Source: Deltaproteobacteria bacterium
GTDB lineage: Bacteria > Desulfobacterota > UBA8473
Assembly: GCA_030623035.1 (NCBI GenBank)
Contig: JAUXFK010000028.1
Span: forward strand, 1 to 17,414
Length of the DNA: 17,414 nt
Direction: 5' to 3'
Numbering within the stretch: the first letter of the stretch is position 1; each line of letters opens with the position of its first letter. Below the pieces are notes generated by a model. The model was not told the DNA's origin. It saw only the letters and a list, made by a program, of their open reading frames with translations, and did not search any database. This document shows positions 5,356 to 14,564 of the stretch, piece by piece. A program made the translations under genes and the position numbers.

Positions 5356-8300
5356 ATGAATCACTCATCATTATTGAACCATCGTAGAATACGAAAGGAT
5401 TTTGCAAGGATTTCAAAGATAATTGATTTCCCGAACCTTATAGATGTCCAAAAGATGTCCTATGAAAGATTCTTGCAAAGAGAAGTCAACACAGAAAAAC
5501 GGGATAATACCGGGCTTCAGGGTGTATTCAATAGTGTTTTCCCGATAAAAGACTTCAGCAAGACTTCGTCATTGGAATTCGTGAGTTATGACTTGGGAGA
5601 ACCGAAGTATGTAGTGGATGAATGTCGTCAAAGGGGGATAACCTATGCACTTCCACTTAAAGTTACGGTAAGGCTGGTTGTCTGGAATGTGGATGACGAT
5701 ATTGGCACCAGAAGTATTAGAGATGTTAAGGAACAGGAAGTCTACTTTGGAGAAATCCCATTGATGACAGAAAACGGGACTTTTATCATCAATGGTACTG
5801 AGAGAGTGATTGTGAGTCAATTGCATCGATCTCCTGGAATATTTTTTGATCATGATAAAGGGAAAACCCACAGCAGTGGCAAGTTACTTTATTGTGCCAG
5901 GGTTATCCCTCAACGGGGATCATGGATAGATCTTGAACTTGATCTTAAAGACATCGTTTATGTACGTATTGATAGACGGAGAAAGTTTCTTGCAACTATT
6001 TTACTGAAGGCCCTTGGTTATTCTGATGTAGACATATTGAATCATTATTATAAGTCTGAAACGATAAAGATCGATGATAATCTGATCTGTAAAAAGGTGG
6101 ATCTGGATCTTTTTGAAGGAGCTAAGGCTTCAAATAATATTACTTCTCCACAAAGTGGAGAGGTAATTATAAAAAAAGGCAGGAAGATAACCAAGACTGC
6201 TATTCGCAAGTTGATGGATGCTGGAATCGAGTATATCCCTGTTGAAGTTGAAGATCTCCTGGGTAGAATCTGTTATCAAGATATCATTGACCCTGTCTCA
6301 GGAGAAGCTATACTGAGATGTAATGAGGAACTTTCCCATGAAAAGTTTGAGGAGATTAAGTCTAGGGGGATTAGGGAATTTGACTTGCTTTATGTTGGCA
6401 GTGGAGGGGTTGATTTATCGTTGAGAAATACGCTGGTAATCGACAAGATATCTAGTACAGAAGAGGCAATTATAGAAATTTACAGAAGGTTACGTCCCAG
6501 TGATCCACCTACTATTGAGACAGCTACCAACTTTTTTAATAACCTTTTCTTTAATCCTGAGCGCTATGATCTATCCAAGGTCGGCAGATTGAAACTGAAC
6601 TATAAATTGAGATTAGATGTCCCCTTAGAAGAGAGAACTCTTGTAAAAGAAGACCTTTTGGGAGCCATAGCAGTACTTATGGAATTAAAGAGCGGAAAGG
6701 GGACGATAGATGATATTGATAACCTGATGAATAGAAGAGTGAAATCAGTAGGTGAACTCCTGGAGAACCAGTACCGGATTGGTTTAGTGAGGATGCAAAG
6801 GGCTATTAAGGAGAGAATGAGCTTGCAAGAGATTGAGACGCTGATGCCCCATGACCTTATTAATGCAAAACCGGTTTTGGCTGTAATAAAAGAATTTTTT
6901 GGCAGCAGTCAACTCTCTCAGTTTATGGATCAGACGAATCCCTTATCAGAAGTTACGCATAAGCGGCGTCTCAGTGCATTGGGGCCAGGCGGCTTAACCA
7001 GAGAACGGGCGGGGTTTGAAGTCAGGGATGTACACCCCACTCATTATGGGAGGATATGTCCAATTGAAACCCCTGAAGGACCGAATATTGGCCTTATTGT
7101 CTCTTTGAGCACCTTTGCCAGGGTTAATGAATACGGTTTTATTGAAACTCCTTACAGAGAAGCATATGACGGGGCTGTGACCAAAGACATTAAGTATCTT
7201 TCTGCTATAGATGAAGGGAATCATATTATTGCCCAGGCAAATGCTCCTCTAGACGAAAATGGAAGATTCACCCGCGATTTAATTTCTGCCCGTCAGGGCG
7301 GAGAGTTCATCATGAGTCCGAATAGGGAAATTACTTTGATGGATGTTTCTCCGAATCAGCTTGTAAGTGTAGCTGCTTCGTTGATTCCCTTTTTAGAGCA
7401 TGATGATGCGAATCGTGCACTTATGGGCGCCAATATGCAGCGGCAGGCGGTTCCTCTGATGCGTACGGACGCTCCACTGATTGGGACAGGGATTGAGGGC
7501 GTTGTAGCGAAAGATTCAGGTGTGACGATTATAGCTAAAAGAGACGGTGTGGTTGAGAACGTGGATTCCTCTCGTATTGTTGTTAGAGTGAAAGACGAGA
7601 AAATAGAAGGGGTGGATAGTAATATTGATATCTACAACTTAACTAAGTACCAGCGTTCAAACCAGAACACCTGTATTAATCAAAAACCACTTGTTAGGGT
7701 TGGGGACTATATAAAAAAAGAAGAAGTTATTGCCGATGGTCTGGCAACTGAGTTGGGGGAATTGGCATTAGGCCATAATGTGTTAGTAGCATTTATGCCC
7801 TGGGGTGGTTATAACTTTGAAGATTCTATTTTGATAAGTGAAAAGATTTTGAAAGACGATGATTTTACCTCGATTCATATTGAAGAGTTTGAGGTAGTTG
7901 CCAGAGATACAAAATTAGGTAAGGAAGAGATTACCAGAGATATACCCAACCTGGGTGAAGAGTCTTTGAAGGATATTGATGAAAGTGGGATTATTCGTAT
8001 TGGGGCTGAGGTCAAACATGGAAATATTTTGGTTGGAAAGATTACACCAAAAGGGGAAACTCAACTTTCGCCTGAGGAGAAGTTACTTCGGGCAATCTTT
8101 GGTGAGAAGGCCAGGGATGTGCAAGAAACTTCATTACGGGTACCTCCAGGAGTAGAAGGGGTAGTTATTAACGCAAAGGTTTTTTCGAGGCGAGGAATAG
8201 AAAAAGATGAGAGAACAAAATCTATTGAGGATTATGAAACATCCAGACTGTTAACGGATAAGGATGATGAGATAAGAATCCTCAAAGACGGTGCAGTAAA

Positions 8301-9504
8301 AAAGATGGAGAGACTTTTGGTCGGGAGGGTATCTGCTACAAAGCTGATAGATGAAAATAAAGGTGCCGTCTTATTAAAGAATGGACAGGTAATTACAAAG
8401 GAAGATATATCTAGGATTCCTTTTGCGAAATGGAAAGAAGTAATTATTGTTGATGGTAAGGATATAGAATCTGAAATTGATAGAATTAAGAACGATCTTG
8501 GCGAACAGATTGATTTGATTGCGTTGGTCTTCGAACAGAAGATCAACAGGATGACAAAAGGGGATGAGCTTCCCCCTGGTGTTATCAAAATGGTGAAGGT
8601 TAGTATCGCTGTCAAGAGGAAACTCTCAGTTGGCGATAAGATGGCGGGCAGGCATGGAAACAAGGGGGTGCTTTCCAGAATTTTACCAGAGGAAGACATG
8701 CCTTATCTGGAGGATGGGACTCCGCTTGATATTGTACTCAACCCTTTGGGGGTTCCTTCAAGGATGAATGTAGGGCAGATTTTAGAGACCCATCTGGGGT
8801 GGTCTGCCAGAGTTTTAGGTAAACGTATACAGGAATATATTGAGAAAAACTATAGTGTTGATGTTATTAGGTCTAAAATCAAAGAGATATATTCCTCCAA
8901 AAAAATTGATCAAGTCATTGATGAAGCCGGCGATGAAGAGGTTATTGCCTTGGCAAAAAAGCTTAGAGGTGGTGTATATATGGCCTCTCCGGTCTTTGAT
9001 GGCGCCTCGGAAGATGAGATCAAGAAGTATTTTGGTTTAGCGGGTTTACCTTTGAGTGGCAAGACAACCCTCTTTGATGGAAGGACGGGTGAATCCTTCG
9101 ATCAGGAAGTAACAGTAGGGATAATCTATATGATGAAACTCCATCACTTGGTTGACGATAAAATTCATGCGCGTTCCATCGGGCCTTACTCACTGGTTAC
9201 CCAACAACCACTTGGCGGCAAGGCCCAATTCGGAGGACAGAGATTAGGAGAGATGGAGGTGTGGGCTTTAGAGGCGTATGGTGCCTCATATTGTTTACAG
9301 GAGTTTCTTACGGTAAAATCTGATGATGTATGGGGAAGAGCCAAAACTTACGAGACTATAGTCAAAGGGGGGAATGTCTTGGACTCTGGATTGCCTGAAT
9401 CGTTCAATGTTCTGGTCAAAGAGCTTCAGAGTCTGTGTTTGGATGTGACATTGGTTGAAGATCAAAAGCCATCCAAGAAAACCAATGAAAAGGAAAATGT
9501 TTGA
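5356..9504 (+). CDS. rpoB: DNA-directed RNA polymerase subunit beta
   Basis: RpoB forms one jaw of RNA polymerase and part of the active centre. With the ATG at 5356 it has 1382 aa, somewhat longer than E. coli (1342 aa). I chose 5356 because AAGGAG (5345-5350) then lies five bases upstream. A GTG at 5350 in the same frame overlaps that sequence. Landmarks are the rifampicin region, starting SSQLSQFMDQTNPLSE (about residues 517-532), with D525, H535 and S540 in the wild-type form (E. coli D516, H526, S531). KMAGRHGNKG (1095-1104) belongs to the catalytic region, and the C-terminal segment contains GGKAQFGGQRLGEMEVWALEAYGA-type sequence (first part GGKAQFGGQR). The end is acidic and lysine-rich. 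The gap to rpoC is 459 bp, unusually long for this pair. Confidence 0.98.
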   Translation: MNHSSLLNHRRIRKDFARISKIIDFPNLIDVQKMSYERFLQREVNTEKRDNTGLQGVFNSVFPIKDFSKTSSLEFVSYDLGEPKYVVDECRQRGITYALPLKVTVRLVVWNVDDDIGTRSIRDVKEQEVYFGEIPLMTENGTFIINGTERVIVSQLHRSPGIFFDHDKGKTHSSGKLLYCARVIPQRGSWIDLELDLKDIVYVRIDRRRKFLATILLKALGYSDVDILNHYYKSETIKIDDNLICKKVDLDLFEGAKASNNITSPQSGEVIIKKGRKITKTAIRKLMDAGIEYIPVEVEDLLGRICYQDIIDPVSGEAILRCNEELSHEKFEEIKSRGIREFDLLYVGSGGVDLSLRNTLVIDKISSTEEAIIEIYRRLRPSDPPTIETATNFFNNLFFNPERYDLSKVGRLKLNYKLRLDVPLEERTLVKEDLLGAIAVLMELKSGKGTIDDIDNLMNRRVKSVGELLENQYRIGLVRMQRAIKERMSLQEIETLMPHDLINAKPVLAVIKEFFGSSQLSQFMDQTNPLSEVTHKRRLSALGPGGLTRERAGFEVRDVHPTHYGRICPIETPEGPNIGLIVSLSTFARVNEYGFIETPYREAYDGAVTKDIKYLSAIDEGNHIIAQANAPLDENGRFTRDLISARQGGEFIMSPNREITLMDVSPNQLVSVAASLIPFLEHDDANRALMGANMQRQAVPLMRTDAPLIGTGIEGVVAKDSGVTIIAKRDGVVENVDSSRIVVRVKDEKIEGVDSNIDIYNLTKYQRSNQNTCINQKPLVRVGDYIKKEEVIADGLATELGELALGHNVLVAFMPWGGYNFEDSILISEKILKDDDFTSIHIEEFEVVARDTKLGKEEITRDIPNLGEESLKDIDESGIIRIGAEVKHGNILVGKITPKGETQLSPEEKLLRAIFGEKARDVQETSLRVPPGVEGVVINAKVFSRRGIEKDERTKSIEDYETSRLLTDKDDEIRILKDGAVKKMERLLVGRVSATKLIDENKGAVLLKNGQVITKEDISRIPFAKWKEVIIVDGKDIESEIDRIKNDLGEQIDLIALVFEQKINRMTKGDELPPGVIKMVKVSIAVKRKLSVGDKMAGRHGNKGVLSRILPEEDMPYLEDGTPLDIVLNPLGVPSRMNVGQILETHLGWSARVLGKRIQEYIEKNYSVDVIRSKIKEIYSSKKIDQVIDEAGDEEVIALAKKLRGGVYMASPVFDGASEDEIKKYFGLAGLPLSGKTTLFDGRTGESFDQEVTVGIIYMMKLHHLVDDKIHARSIGPYSLVTQQPLGGKAQFGGQRLGEMEVWALEAYGASYCLQEFLTVKSDDVWGRAKTYETIVKGGNVLDSGLPESFNVLVKELQSLCLDVTLVEDQKPSKKTNEKENV

Positions 9505-9560
9505 TCTTGCAATGTTCGCTTCGTTTACTTATGAATCTTGGAACAAAATAACGCAAAAAT

Positions 9561-9597
9561 ATTCGTCAAATACCATTTAAATCATTATTTGGCGAAA
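9561..9597 (+). other. Hairpin after rpoB
   Basis: ATTCGTCAAATA (9561-9572) and TATTTGGCGAAA (9586-9597) are inverted copies matching at 10 of 12 positions, with a 13-base loop. A further outer match (GCAATGTTCGC at 9509-9519 with GGCGAAACATTTGC at 9591-9604) uses part of the same right arm. A run of seven T follows, but only at 9609-9615, eleven bases past the stem. It is therefore not a canonical terminator. The rest of 9505-9670 shows no gene. Confidence 0.45.
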
Positions 9598-9670
9598 CAT
9601 TTGCTTGATTTTTTTAAAGAAAGTTTTTGGGAAACAGCCTGTTAAGACCAAAACGATGTTTAGCCCATAA

Positions 9671-9678
9671 TAACTTTT
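9671..9678 (+). repeat. Target site duplication, left (TAACTTTT)
   Basis: TAACTTTT directly precedes the left inverted end of the foldback element, and the same eight bases follow its right end at 9937-9944. A direct repeat in exactly these two places is the usual footprint of transposition. Confidence 0.8.
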
Positions 9679-9936
9679 AATGGTTATTGAGTTAATACAA
9701 AAACGGTGGTCACATTATAACGCGTGCAGCTTATCTGAGCGGTGTATAGAGCGTTAAGAAAGAACAGAAGTGTTGCTGGATGGTTATGCGTATGGACAGA
9801 TACATTATTGTCCAATTACAAAGAGCAATACTGTTCTTTTTTTACGCTCATAAAAGGCGCGAGTTTTGCACGGGTTTTATAATGTGATTGACGCTTTTGT
9901 GACCGATTCTTTTGCTGAGGGAACTCAATAACCATT
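9679..9936. mobile_element. 258 bp MITE-like foldback element between rpoB and rpoC
   Basis: The ends are a perfect 15 bp inverted repeat: AATGGTTATTGAGTT (9679-9693) and AACTCAATAACCATT (9922-9936). Inside, further arms pair in the same nested order. TCACATTATAA (9710-9720) pairs with TTATAATGTGA (9877-9887), CGTGC with GCACG nearby, and GAGCGTTAAGAAAGAACAG (9749-9767) with the segment 9831-9849 at 17 of 19 positions. A small GGACA/TGTCC hairpin (9794-9798 with 9809-9813) sits in the centre. The whole element can fold back on itself. It is flanked by the 8 bp direct repeat TAACTTTT. It has no reading frame of note, so it would need a transposase elsewhere in the genome. The family cannot be named from the ends alone. 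Confidence 0.85.
9759..9845 (+). terminator. Possible terminator-like hairpin inside the rpoB-rpoC element
   Basis: AAAGAACAG (9759-9767) pairs with CTGTTCTTT (9831-9839), and after a 3-base bulge TGTTGCT (9771-9777) pairs with AGCAATA (9824-9830). The right arm runs into a T tract (TTCTTTTTTT). This resembles an intrinsic terminator, but the stem is AT-rich, the loop is large, and some of the T tract can pair with the A-rich left arm. Partial termination before rpoC is possible but unproven. Confidence 0.3.
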
Positions 9937-9944
9937 TAACTTTT
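9937..9944 (+). repeat. Target site duplication, right (TAACTTTT)
   Basis: This is the second copy of the 8 bp direct repeat flanking the foldback element. It ends six bases before the rpoC Shine-Dalgarno sequence, so the insertion left the translation signal intact. Confidence 0.8.
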
Positions 9945-9950
9945 AATAAC

Positions 9951-9956
9951 AGGAGG
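9951..9956 (+). promoter_or_regulatory. Shine-Dalgarno sequence that fixes the rpoC start
   Basis: AGGAGG lies seven bases before GTG at 9964 and only one base before the in-frame TTG at 9958. The spacing favours GTG 9964. Confidence 0.8.
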
Positions 9957-9963
9957 GTTGGGA

Positions 9964-12900
9964 GTGAGAGACTCATTTGGAATCTTTGAAAAACCTAGAA
10001 ATCCGTTGAGTCTTAGCGCGATGGGGATTTCATTGGCTTCTCCAGAGACCATAAAGAGTTGGTCTCATGGGGAAGTAAAGAAGCCGGAGACGATTAATTA
10101 TAGAACATTTAAACCAGAGAGAGAAGGGTTGTTTTGTGCTAAGATTTTTGGTCCTACAAAGGACTACGAGTGTAATTGTGGAAAGTATAAGAGATTGAAA
10201 CATCGAGGTGTTGTCTGTGAAAAATGTGGAGTTGAGGTTATTCAGTCAAAGGTTCGTCGAGAAAGGATGGGCCATATTGATCTGGCATCACCGGTTGCCC
10301 ATATTTGGTTTCTAAAAAGCCTTCCAAGCAGAATTGGCGCCCTGTTAGATATGACCCTGAGAGAAGTAGAAAGGGTTCTGTATTTTGAATGTTATGTGGT
10401 TATAGATCCGGGCGATACCCCATTGAAAACAGGGGAATTGTTGACAGAAGATAAGTATCGAAGGAGCAAAGAGGTATATGGGGGTAGTTTTTCTGCAGGC
10501 ATAGGTGCAGAAGCCATCAGGAAATTGTTAAAGGAAATTGATGTAAATGAACTATCTGAAAAGTTACGCTCAGAAATGAAGGATACTGCCTCAGAGGCAA
10601 AGAAAAAAAAGATTTCCAAGAGATTGAAGGCAGTAGAATCCTTTAAAAACTCTGGAAATAAGCCGGAATGGATGATATTAGAGGTAATTCCTATCATACC
10701 ACCTGATTTAAGACCATTGGTTCCTTTGGATGGTGGTCGGTTTGCGACTTCAGACCTTAATGATCTTTATCGTAGAGTGATTAATAGAAACAACAGGTTA
10801 AAGAGGCTTTTGGAATTAGATGCACCTGATATTATAATTAGCAATGAAAAGAGGATGCTTCAAGAGGCTGTTGACGTCTTATTTGATAATGGAAGAAGGG
10901 GAAGGGCGATAACAGGTAGAAATAAGAGGCCGTTAAAATCTTTAAGTGACATGCTTAAAGGAAAACAGGGAAGGTTCAGGCAGAACCTTTTAGGTAAACG
11001 GGTTGATTACTCTGGCCGGTCTGTTATTGTTATTGGCCCAGAGTTGAGATTGCATCAATGTGGGCTTCCCAAAAAGATGGCATTAGAACTTTTTAAACCT
11101 TTTGTTTATAGTAAGTTAGAAGAAAATGGGTATGTAACTACCATCAAAAGTGCAAAGAAGATGGTTGAAAAAGAGACACCAGAGGTATGGGATTCTCTGG
11201 AAGAGGTGGTTAAGGAATACCCTGTTCTTATAAACCGAGCACCAACTTTGCACAGGCTGGGGATTCAGGCATTTGAACCCGTTCTCATTGAAGGAAAAGC
11301 CATTCAGTTACATCCCCTGGTATGTGCTGCCTTTAATGCGGATTTTGATGGGGATCAGATGGCTGTTCATATCCCTCTATCTGTCGAGGCACGGATTGAA
11401 GCAAGGGTTTTAATGCTTTCTACCAATAATATTCTGTCTCCTGCCAATGGAAAGCCAATCATTGTTCCAACACAGGATATTGTTTTGGGCGTATATTATA
11501 TGACAAGAGAGAAAGAATTTGTTAAGGGCTCTGGCAAGGTTTTCGCTAACCCGGAAGAGGTAAGGATTGCCTATGATTCTTCGGAAGTAGATCTCCAAGC
11601 AAAAGTCATGGTAAGAATGGAGGGGGAATTAATTGAAACTACAGTAGGTAGAGTTATCCTGAAGGAGATAGTCCCCGATGAGATACCTTTTCATTTTATT
11701 AACAAGGTAATGAATAAAAAAGAACTTACCAATCTGTTTGACCAGTGCTATCGAAACTGTGGCAGCAAGAAAACGGTGATTTTATCCGATAGATTGAAGA
11801 ATTTGGGTTATGAATATGCTACAAAAGCGGGAATCTCTATTTCGATCAGTGATATGCTTATCCCCTCCAATAAAGCAGAGTCTTTGGAGAAATCCGATAA
11901 TGAAGTGCGTGAGATAGAGATCCAATATGCCGAAGGTCTCATAACGGATGGCGAGAGGTATAATAAGGTAATTGATATATGGGCTCAGGCTACAGAGAAG
12001 ATTGCGGAGGAGATGTTACGTGAGCTCGGTACAGAGTTGATAGAAGGGTTAGATGGTGAGAAAAAGAGCGTTACAAGTTTTAACCCTATATTCATGATGG
12101 CGGATTCTGGTTCCAGAGGAAGTGCTCAGCAAATACGTCAGCTGGCTGGTATGAGAGGGTTGATGGCAAAGCCGTCAGGAGAGATCATCGAAACCCCCAT
12201 TACAGCAAACTTTAGAGAGGGCCTCACTGTTCTCCAGTACTTTATCTCCACTCACGGAGCTCGCAAAGGATTGGCAGATACTGCTTTAAAAACTGCAAAC
12301 TCAGGTTATCTTACTCGCAGGTTGGTTGATGTTGCGCAGGATGCGATTATAAGTGAAAATGATTGTGGAACCCTCGATGGGATATATGTTTCCTCATTGG
12401 TAGAAGGTGGGGAGATTATTGAACGAATGGGAGATCGAATATTAGGGCGGGTTGCTTTAGAAGACATAAAGGATCCCTTTACCGAGGAAGTACTGGTAAA
12501 GGCTAACCAGGAGATTGATGAAAATCTCGTTAAGAAGGTTGAAGAAACCGGGATTGAAAAAGTAAAGATTCGTTCGGTATTAACATGCCGTTCAAAGAAG
12601 GGAATCTGTGTGGAGTGTTATGGCAGGGATCTGGCCCGTGGCAAGAGAGTGAATATGGGTGAAGCAGTAGGCGTTATAGCTGCCCAATCCATAGGAGAAC
12701 CTGGAACACAGTTGACGATGAGGACTTTCCATATTGGAGGAACAGCCAGTAAAAGTGTGGAACAGAGTACACTTGAGGCCAGGAAAGAGGGGAAAGCTAA
12801 GTTTTTAGGTTTGAATACCGTCAGAAATAAAGAGGGCAGCCTGGTGATAATGAATCGTAATGGTATGATTGCATTACTTGATAGTAATGGACGAGAAAGG

Positions 12901-14082
12901 GAAAGGTATCCTCTCATTTATGGAGCTAAGTTGAGGGTTGAAGAAGAAGAGGTTGTAAAGCCGGGACAGCTTCTTGCAGAGTGGGACCCCTATACAACTC
13001 CTATTCTGACTGAAGTTTCCGGTAAGGTTAAGTATGGTGATATTATTGAGGGTGTGACCATGCAAGAACAGGTAGACGAGGTGACTGGACTTTCTAGAAA
13101 GGTAATTATTGAATCGAAAGATCCTGATGCCCGTCCAAGGGTTTCCATGAAGGATGAAAGCGGGCGCACTGCGAAGTTGCCAGGCTCAGAAACCGCTGCC
13201 AGGTATCTTCTTCCAATCAAAGCAAATATGATGGTAAATGAAGGAGATATGGTATATGCTGGAGACGCCATTGTTAAGATACCTCGAGAGACGACCAAAA
13301 CAAAGGATATAACAGGGGGATTGCCTAGAGTTGCCGAGTTGTTTGAAGCAAGAAAACCCAAGGAAAACGCGGTAATAAGCGAAATCGATGGTATTATTTC
13401 CTTTGGTAAGGATGTAAAAGGTAAAAGAAAGGTTATCATAACCCCTGAAGTTGGTAATCTTAAAGAATATCTGATTCATAAAGGAAAACATATAAGTGCT
13501 CACGAAGGAGATAGAATAAGCGCAGGAGAACCAATTATGGATGGTCCTGCAAATCCTCATGATATCCTGCGCATCCTTGGAGAGAAAGCGCTGGCAAGAT
13601 ATCTGGTTGACGAAGTCCAGGAGGTTTATCGCCTCCAGGGTGTAAAAATCAATGATAAACATATAGAGGTAGTTGTTAGGCAGATGCTCCGTAGAGTAAA
13701 GATAAAAGAAGTTGGTGATACGAATTTTCTGATTGGAGATCAGATAGAGAGGCGTATATTTGAAGAAGAGAACGAAAAAATAAGAGCAGAAGGTGGTAGT
13801 CCCGCGATTGCGGAACCTCTGCTTCTTGGAATCACCAAGGCTTCGTTAAGCACTGACAGTTTTATTTCAGCAGCTTCTTTTCAAGAGACTACCAGAGTAT
13901 TGACTCAGGCCAGTATAGAAGGGAAATATGATTATTTGACAGGGTTAAAAGAGAATGTGATTGTAGGCAGGTTGATTCCGGCTGGTACGGGGTTCCCGGG
14001 GTATAGGAACTATGAGATAGAGGTTGAGGGTGAAAAAGAAGCAGATTCTGAGCAAGAAGAAAAAGTTGAAGCCAGTCAATAA
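9964..14082 (+). CDS. rpoC: DNA-directed RNA polymerase subunit beta'
   Basis: RpoC carries the catalytic magnesium site of RNA polymerase. From GTG 9964 it has 1372 aa, near the E. coli length of 1407. The first zinc site is C70, C72, C85, C88. The catalytic motif NADFDGD is at 458-464, with D460, D462 and D464. Both match E. coli numbering exactly. The second zinc site is C801, C875, C882, C885. The bridge/trigger region GEAVGVIAAQSIGEPGTQLT-type sequence (it contains AAQSIGEPGTQLTMRTFH) follows. The C-terminus keeps GLKENVIVGRLIPAGTG, then a short acidic tail. rpsL starts 77 bp downstream. The gene reads through without interruption, so the upstream foldback insertion has not damaged it. 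Confidence 0.98.
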   Translation: MRDSFGIFEKPRNPLSLSAMGISLASPETIKSWSHGEVKKPETINYRTFKPEREGLFCAKIFGPTKDYECNCGKYKRLKHRGVVCEKCGVEVIQSKVRRERMGHIDLASPVAHIWFLKSLPSRIGALLDMTLREVERVLYFECYVVIDPGDTPLKTGELLTEDKYRRSKEVYGGSFSAGIGAEAIRKLLKEIDVNELSEKLRSEMKDTASEAKKKKISKRLKAVESFKNSGNKPEWMILEVIPIIPPDLRPLVPLDGGRFATSDLNDLYRRVINRNNRLKRLLELDAPDIIISNEKRMLQEAVDVLFDNGRRGRAITGRNKRPLKSLSDMLKGKQGRFRQNLLGKRVDYSGRSVIVIGPELRLHQCGLPKKMALELFKPFVYSKLEENGYVTTIKSAKKMVEKETPEVWDSLEEVVKEYPVLINRAPTLHRLGIQAFEPVLIEGKAIQLHPLVCAAFNADFDGDQMAVHIPLSVEARIEARVLMLSTNNILSPANGKPIIVPTQDIVLGVYYMTREKEFVKGSGKVFANPEEVRIAYDSSEVDLQAKVMVRMEGELIETTVGRVILKEIVPDEIPFHFINKVMNKKELTNLFDQCYRNCGSKKTVILSDRLKNLGYEYATKAGISISISDMLIPSNKAESLEKSDNEVREIEIQYAEGLITDGERYNKVIDIWAQATEKIAEEMLRELGTELIEGLDGEKKSVTSFNPIFMMADSGSRGSAQQIRQLAGMRGLMAKPSGEIIETPITANFREGLTVLQYFISTHGARKGLADTALKTANSGYLTRRLVDVAQDAIISENDCGTLDGIYVSSLVEGGEIIERMGDRILGRVALEDIKDPFTEEVLVKANQEIDENLVKKVEETGIEKVKIRSVLTCRSKKGICVECYGRDLARGKRVNMGEAVGVIAAQSIGEPGTQLTMRTFHIGGTASKSVEQSTLEARKEGKAKFLGLNTVRNKEGSLVIMNRNGMIALLDSNGRERERYPLIYGAKLRVEEEEVVKPGQLLAEWDPYTTPILTEVSGKVKYGDIIEGVTMQEQVDEVTGLSRKVIIESKDPDARPRVSMKDESGRTAKLPGSETAARYLLPIKANMMVNEGDMVYAGDAIVKIPRETTKTKDITGGLPRVAELFEARKPKENAVISEIDGIISFGKDVKGKRKVIITPEVGNLKEYLIHKGKHISAHEGDRISAGEPIMDGPANPHDILRILGEKALARYLVDEVQEVYRLQGVKINDKHIEVVVRQMLRRVKIKEVGDTNFLIGDQIERRIFEEENEKIRAEGGSPAIAEPLLLGITKASLSTDSFISAASFQETTRVLTQASIEGKYDYLTGLKENVIVGRLIPAGTGFPGYRNYEIEVEGEKEADSEQEEKVEASQ

Positions 14083-14159
14083 AAAGCTTGACAATCAATG
14101 CGATTATTGAGATTATTAACAACTTCGCAATTTGCTTTTATCAAATAAAAGGAGGGGAT

Positions 14160-14531
14160 GTGCCAACTATAAATCAACTGGTAAGAAAGGGGCGTAAGAA
14201 AAGTAAGAAAAAGACGAATGCCCCCGCTTTACAGAGATCGCCTCAGAAAAGGGGTGTCTGTATTCGAGTTTATACTTCAACGCCTAAAAAACCAAATTCA
14301 GCGCTAAGGAAAGTAGCGAGAGTCAGGTTGACCAATGGTATTGAAGTAACAACCTATATACCTGGAGTTGGGCATAATCTACAGGAACACTCTGTAGTTT
14401 TAATTAGAGGTGGCAGGGTAAAAGATCTGCCTGGGGTTAGATATCACGTTGTCAGAGGAACACTCGATTCTGGAGGTGTTGAACAAAGAAGGCAGGGTCG
14501 ATCTAAATACGGAGCAAAAAAACCGAAGTGA
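14160..14531 (+). CDS. rpsL: 30S ribosomal protein S12
   Basis: S12 sits at the decoding centre of the small subunit and affects accuracy. The start is GTG at 14160, which gives a normal 123 aa protein beginning MPTINQLVRKGRKK. AAGGAGG (14149-14155) lies four bases upstream. An in-frame ATG at 14088 would add 24 residues found in no S12 I know. The conserved TPKKPNSALRK loop contains K43 in its sensitive (wild-type) form, and GGRVKDLPGVRYHVVRG follows. There is no change at the positions usually tied to streptomycin resistance. The protein ends RSKYGAKKPK. It opens the str part of the cluster, with rpsG 33 bp downstream. Confidence 0.97.
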   Translation: MPTINQLVRKGRKKSKKKTNAPALQRSPQKRGVCIRVYTSTPKKPNSALRKVARVRLTNGIEVTTYIPGVGHNLQEHSVVLIRGGRVKDLPGVRYHVVRGTLDSGGVEQRRQGRSKYGAKKPK

Positions 14532-14564
14532 GTTATTATTTATTAAAGCCAGTGGAGGGAGAAA

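Noticed and set aside
6904..6978. Rifampicin resistance change in rpoB
   Set aside because: The key residues match the sensitive forms (D525, H535, S540). The T527 at E. coli N518 looks like natural variation.
8232..8699. A 155 aa minus-strand reading frame inside rpoB
   Set aside because: It lies wholly within a conserved rpoB region and is serine/isoleucine-rich as expected from antisense of Glu/Lys/Asp codons.
9958..9963. TTG at 9958 as the rpoC start
   Set aside because: It is only one base from AGGAGG. GTG at 9964 is seven bases away and gives a normal N-terminus.
12990..13662. Two long minus-strand frames (149 and 158 aa) inside rpoC
   Set aside because: They overlap each other and the intact rpoC C-terminal region, and show no domain or ribosome binding site.
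14088..14159. A 24-residue N-terminal extension of S12 from ATG 14088
   Set aside because: S12 normally begins MPTINQLVRKG, and a strong ribosome binding site precedes GTG 14160.
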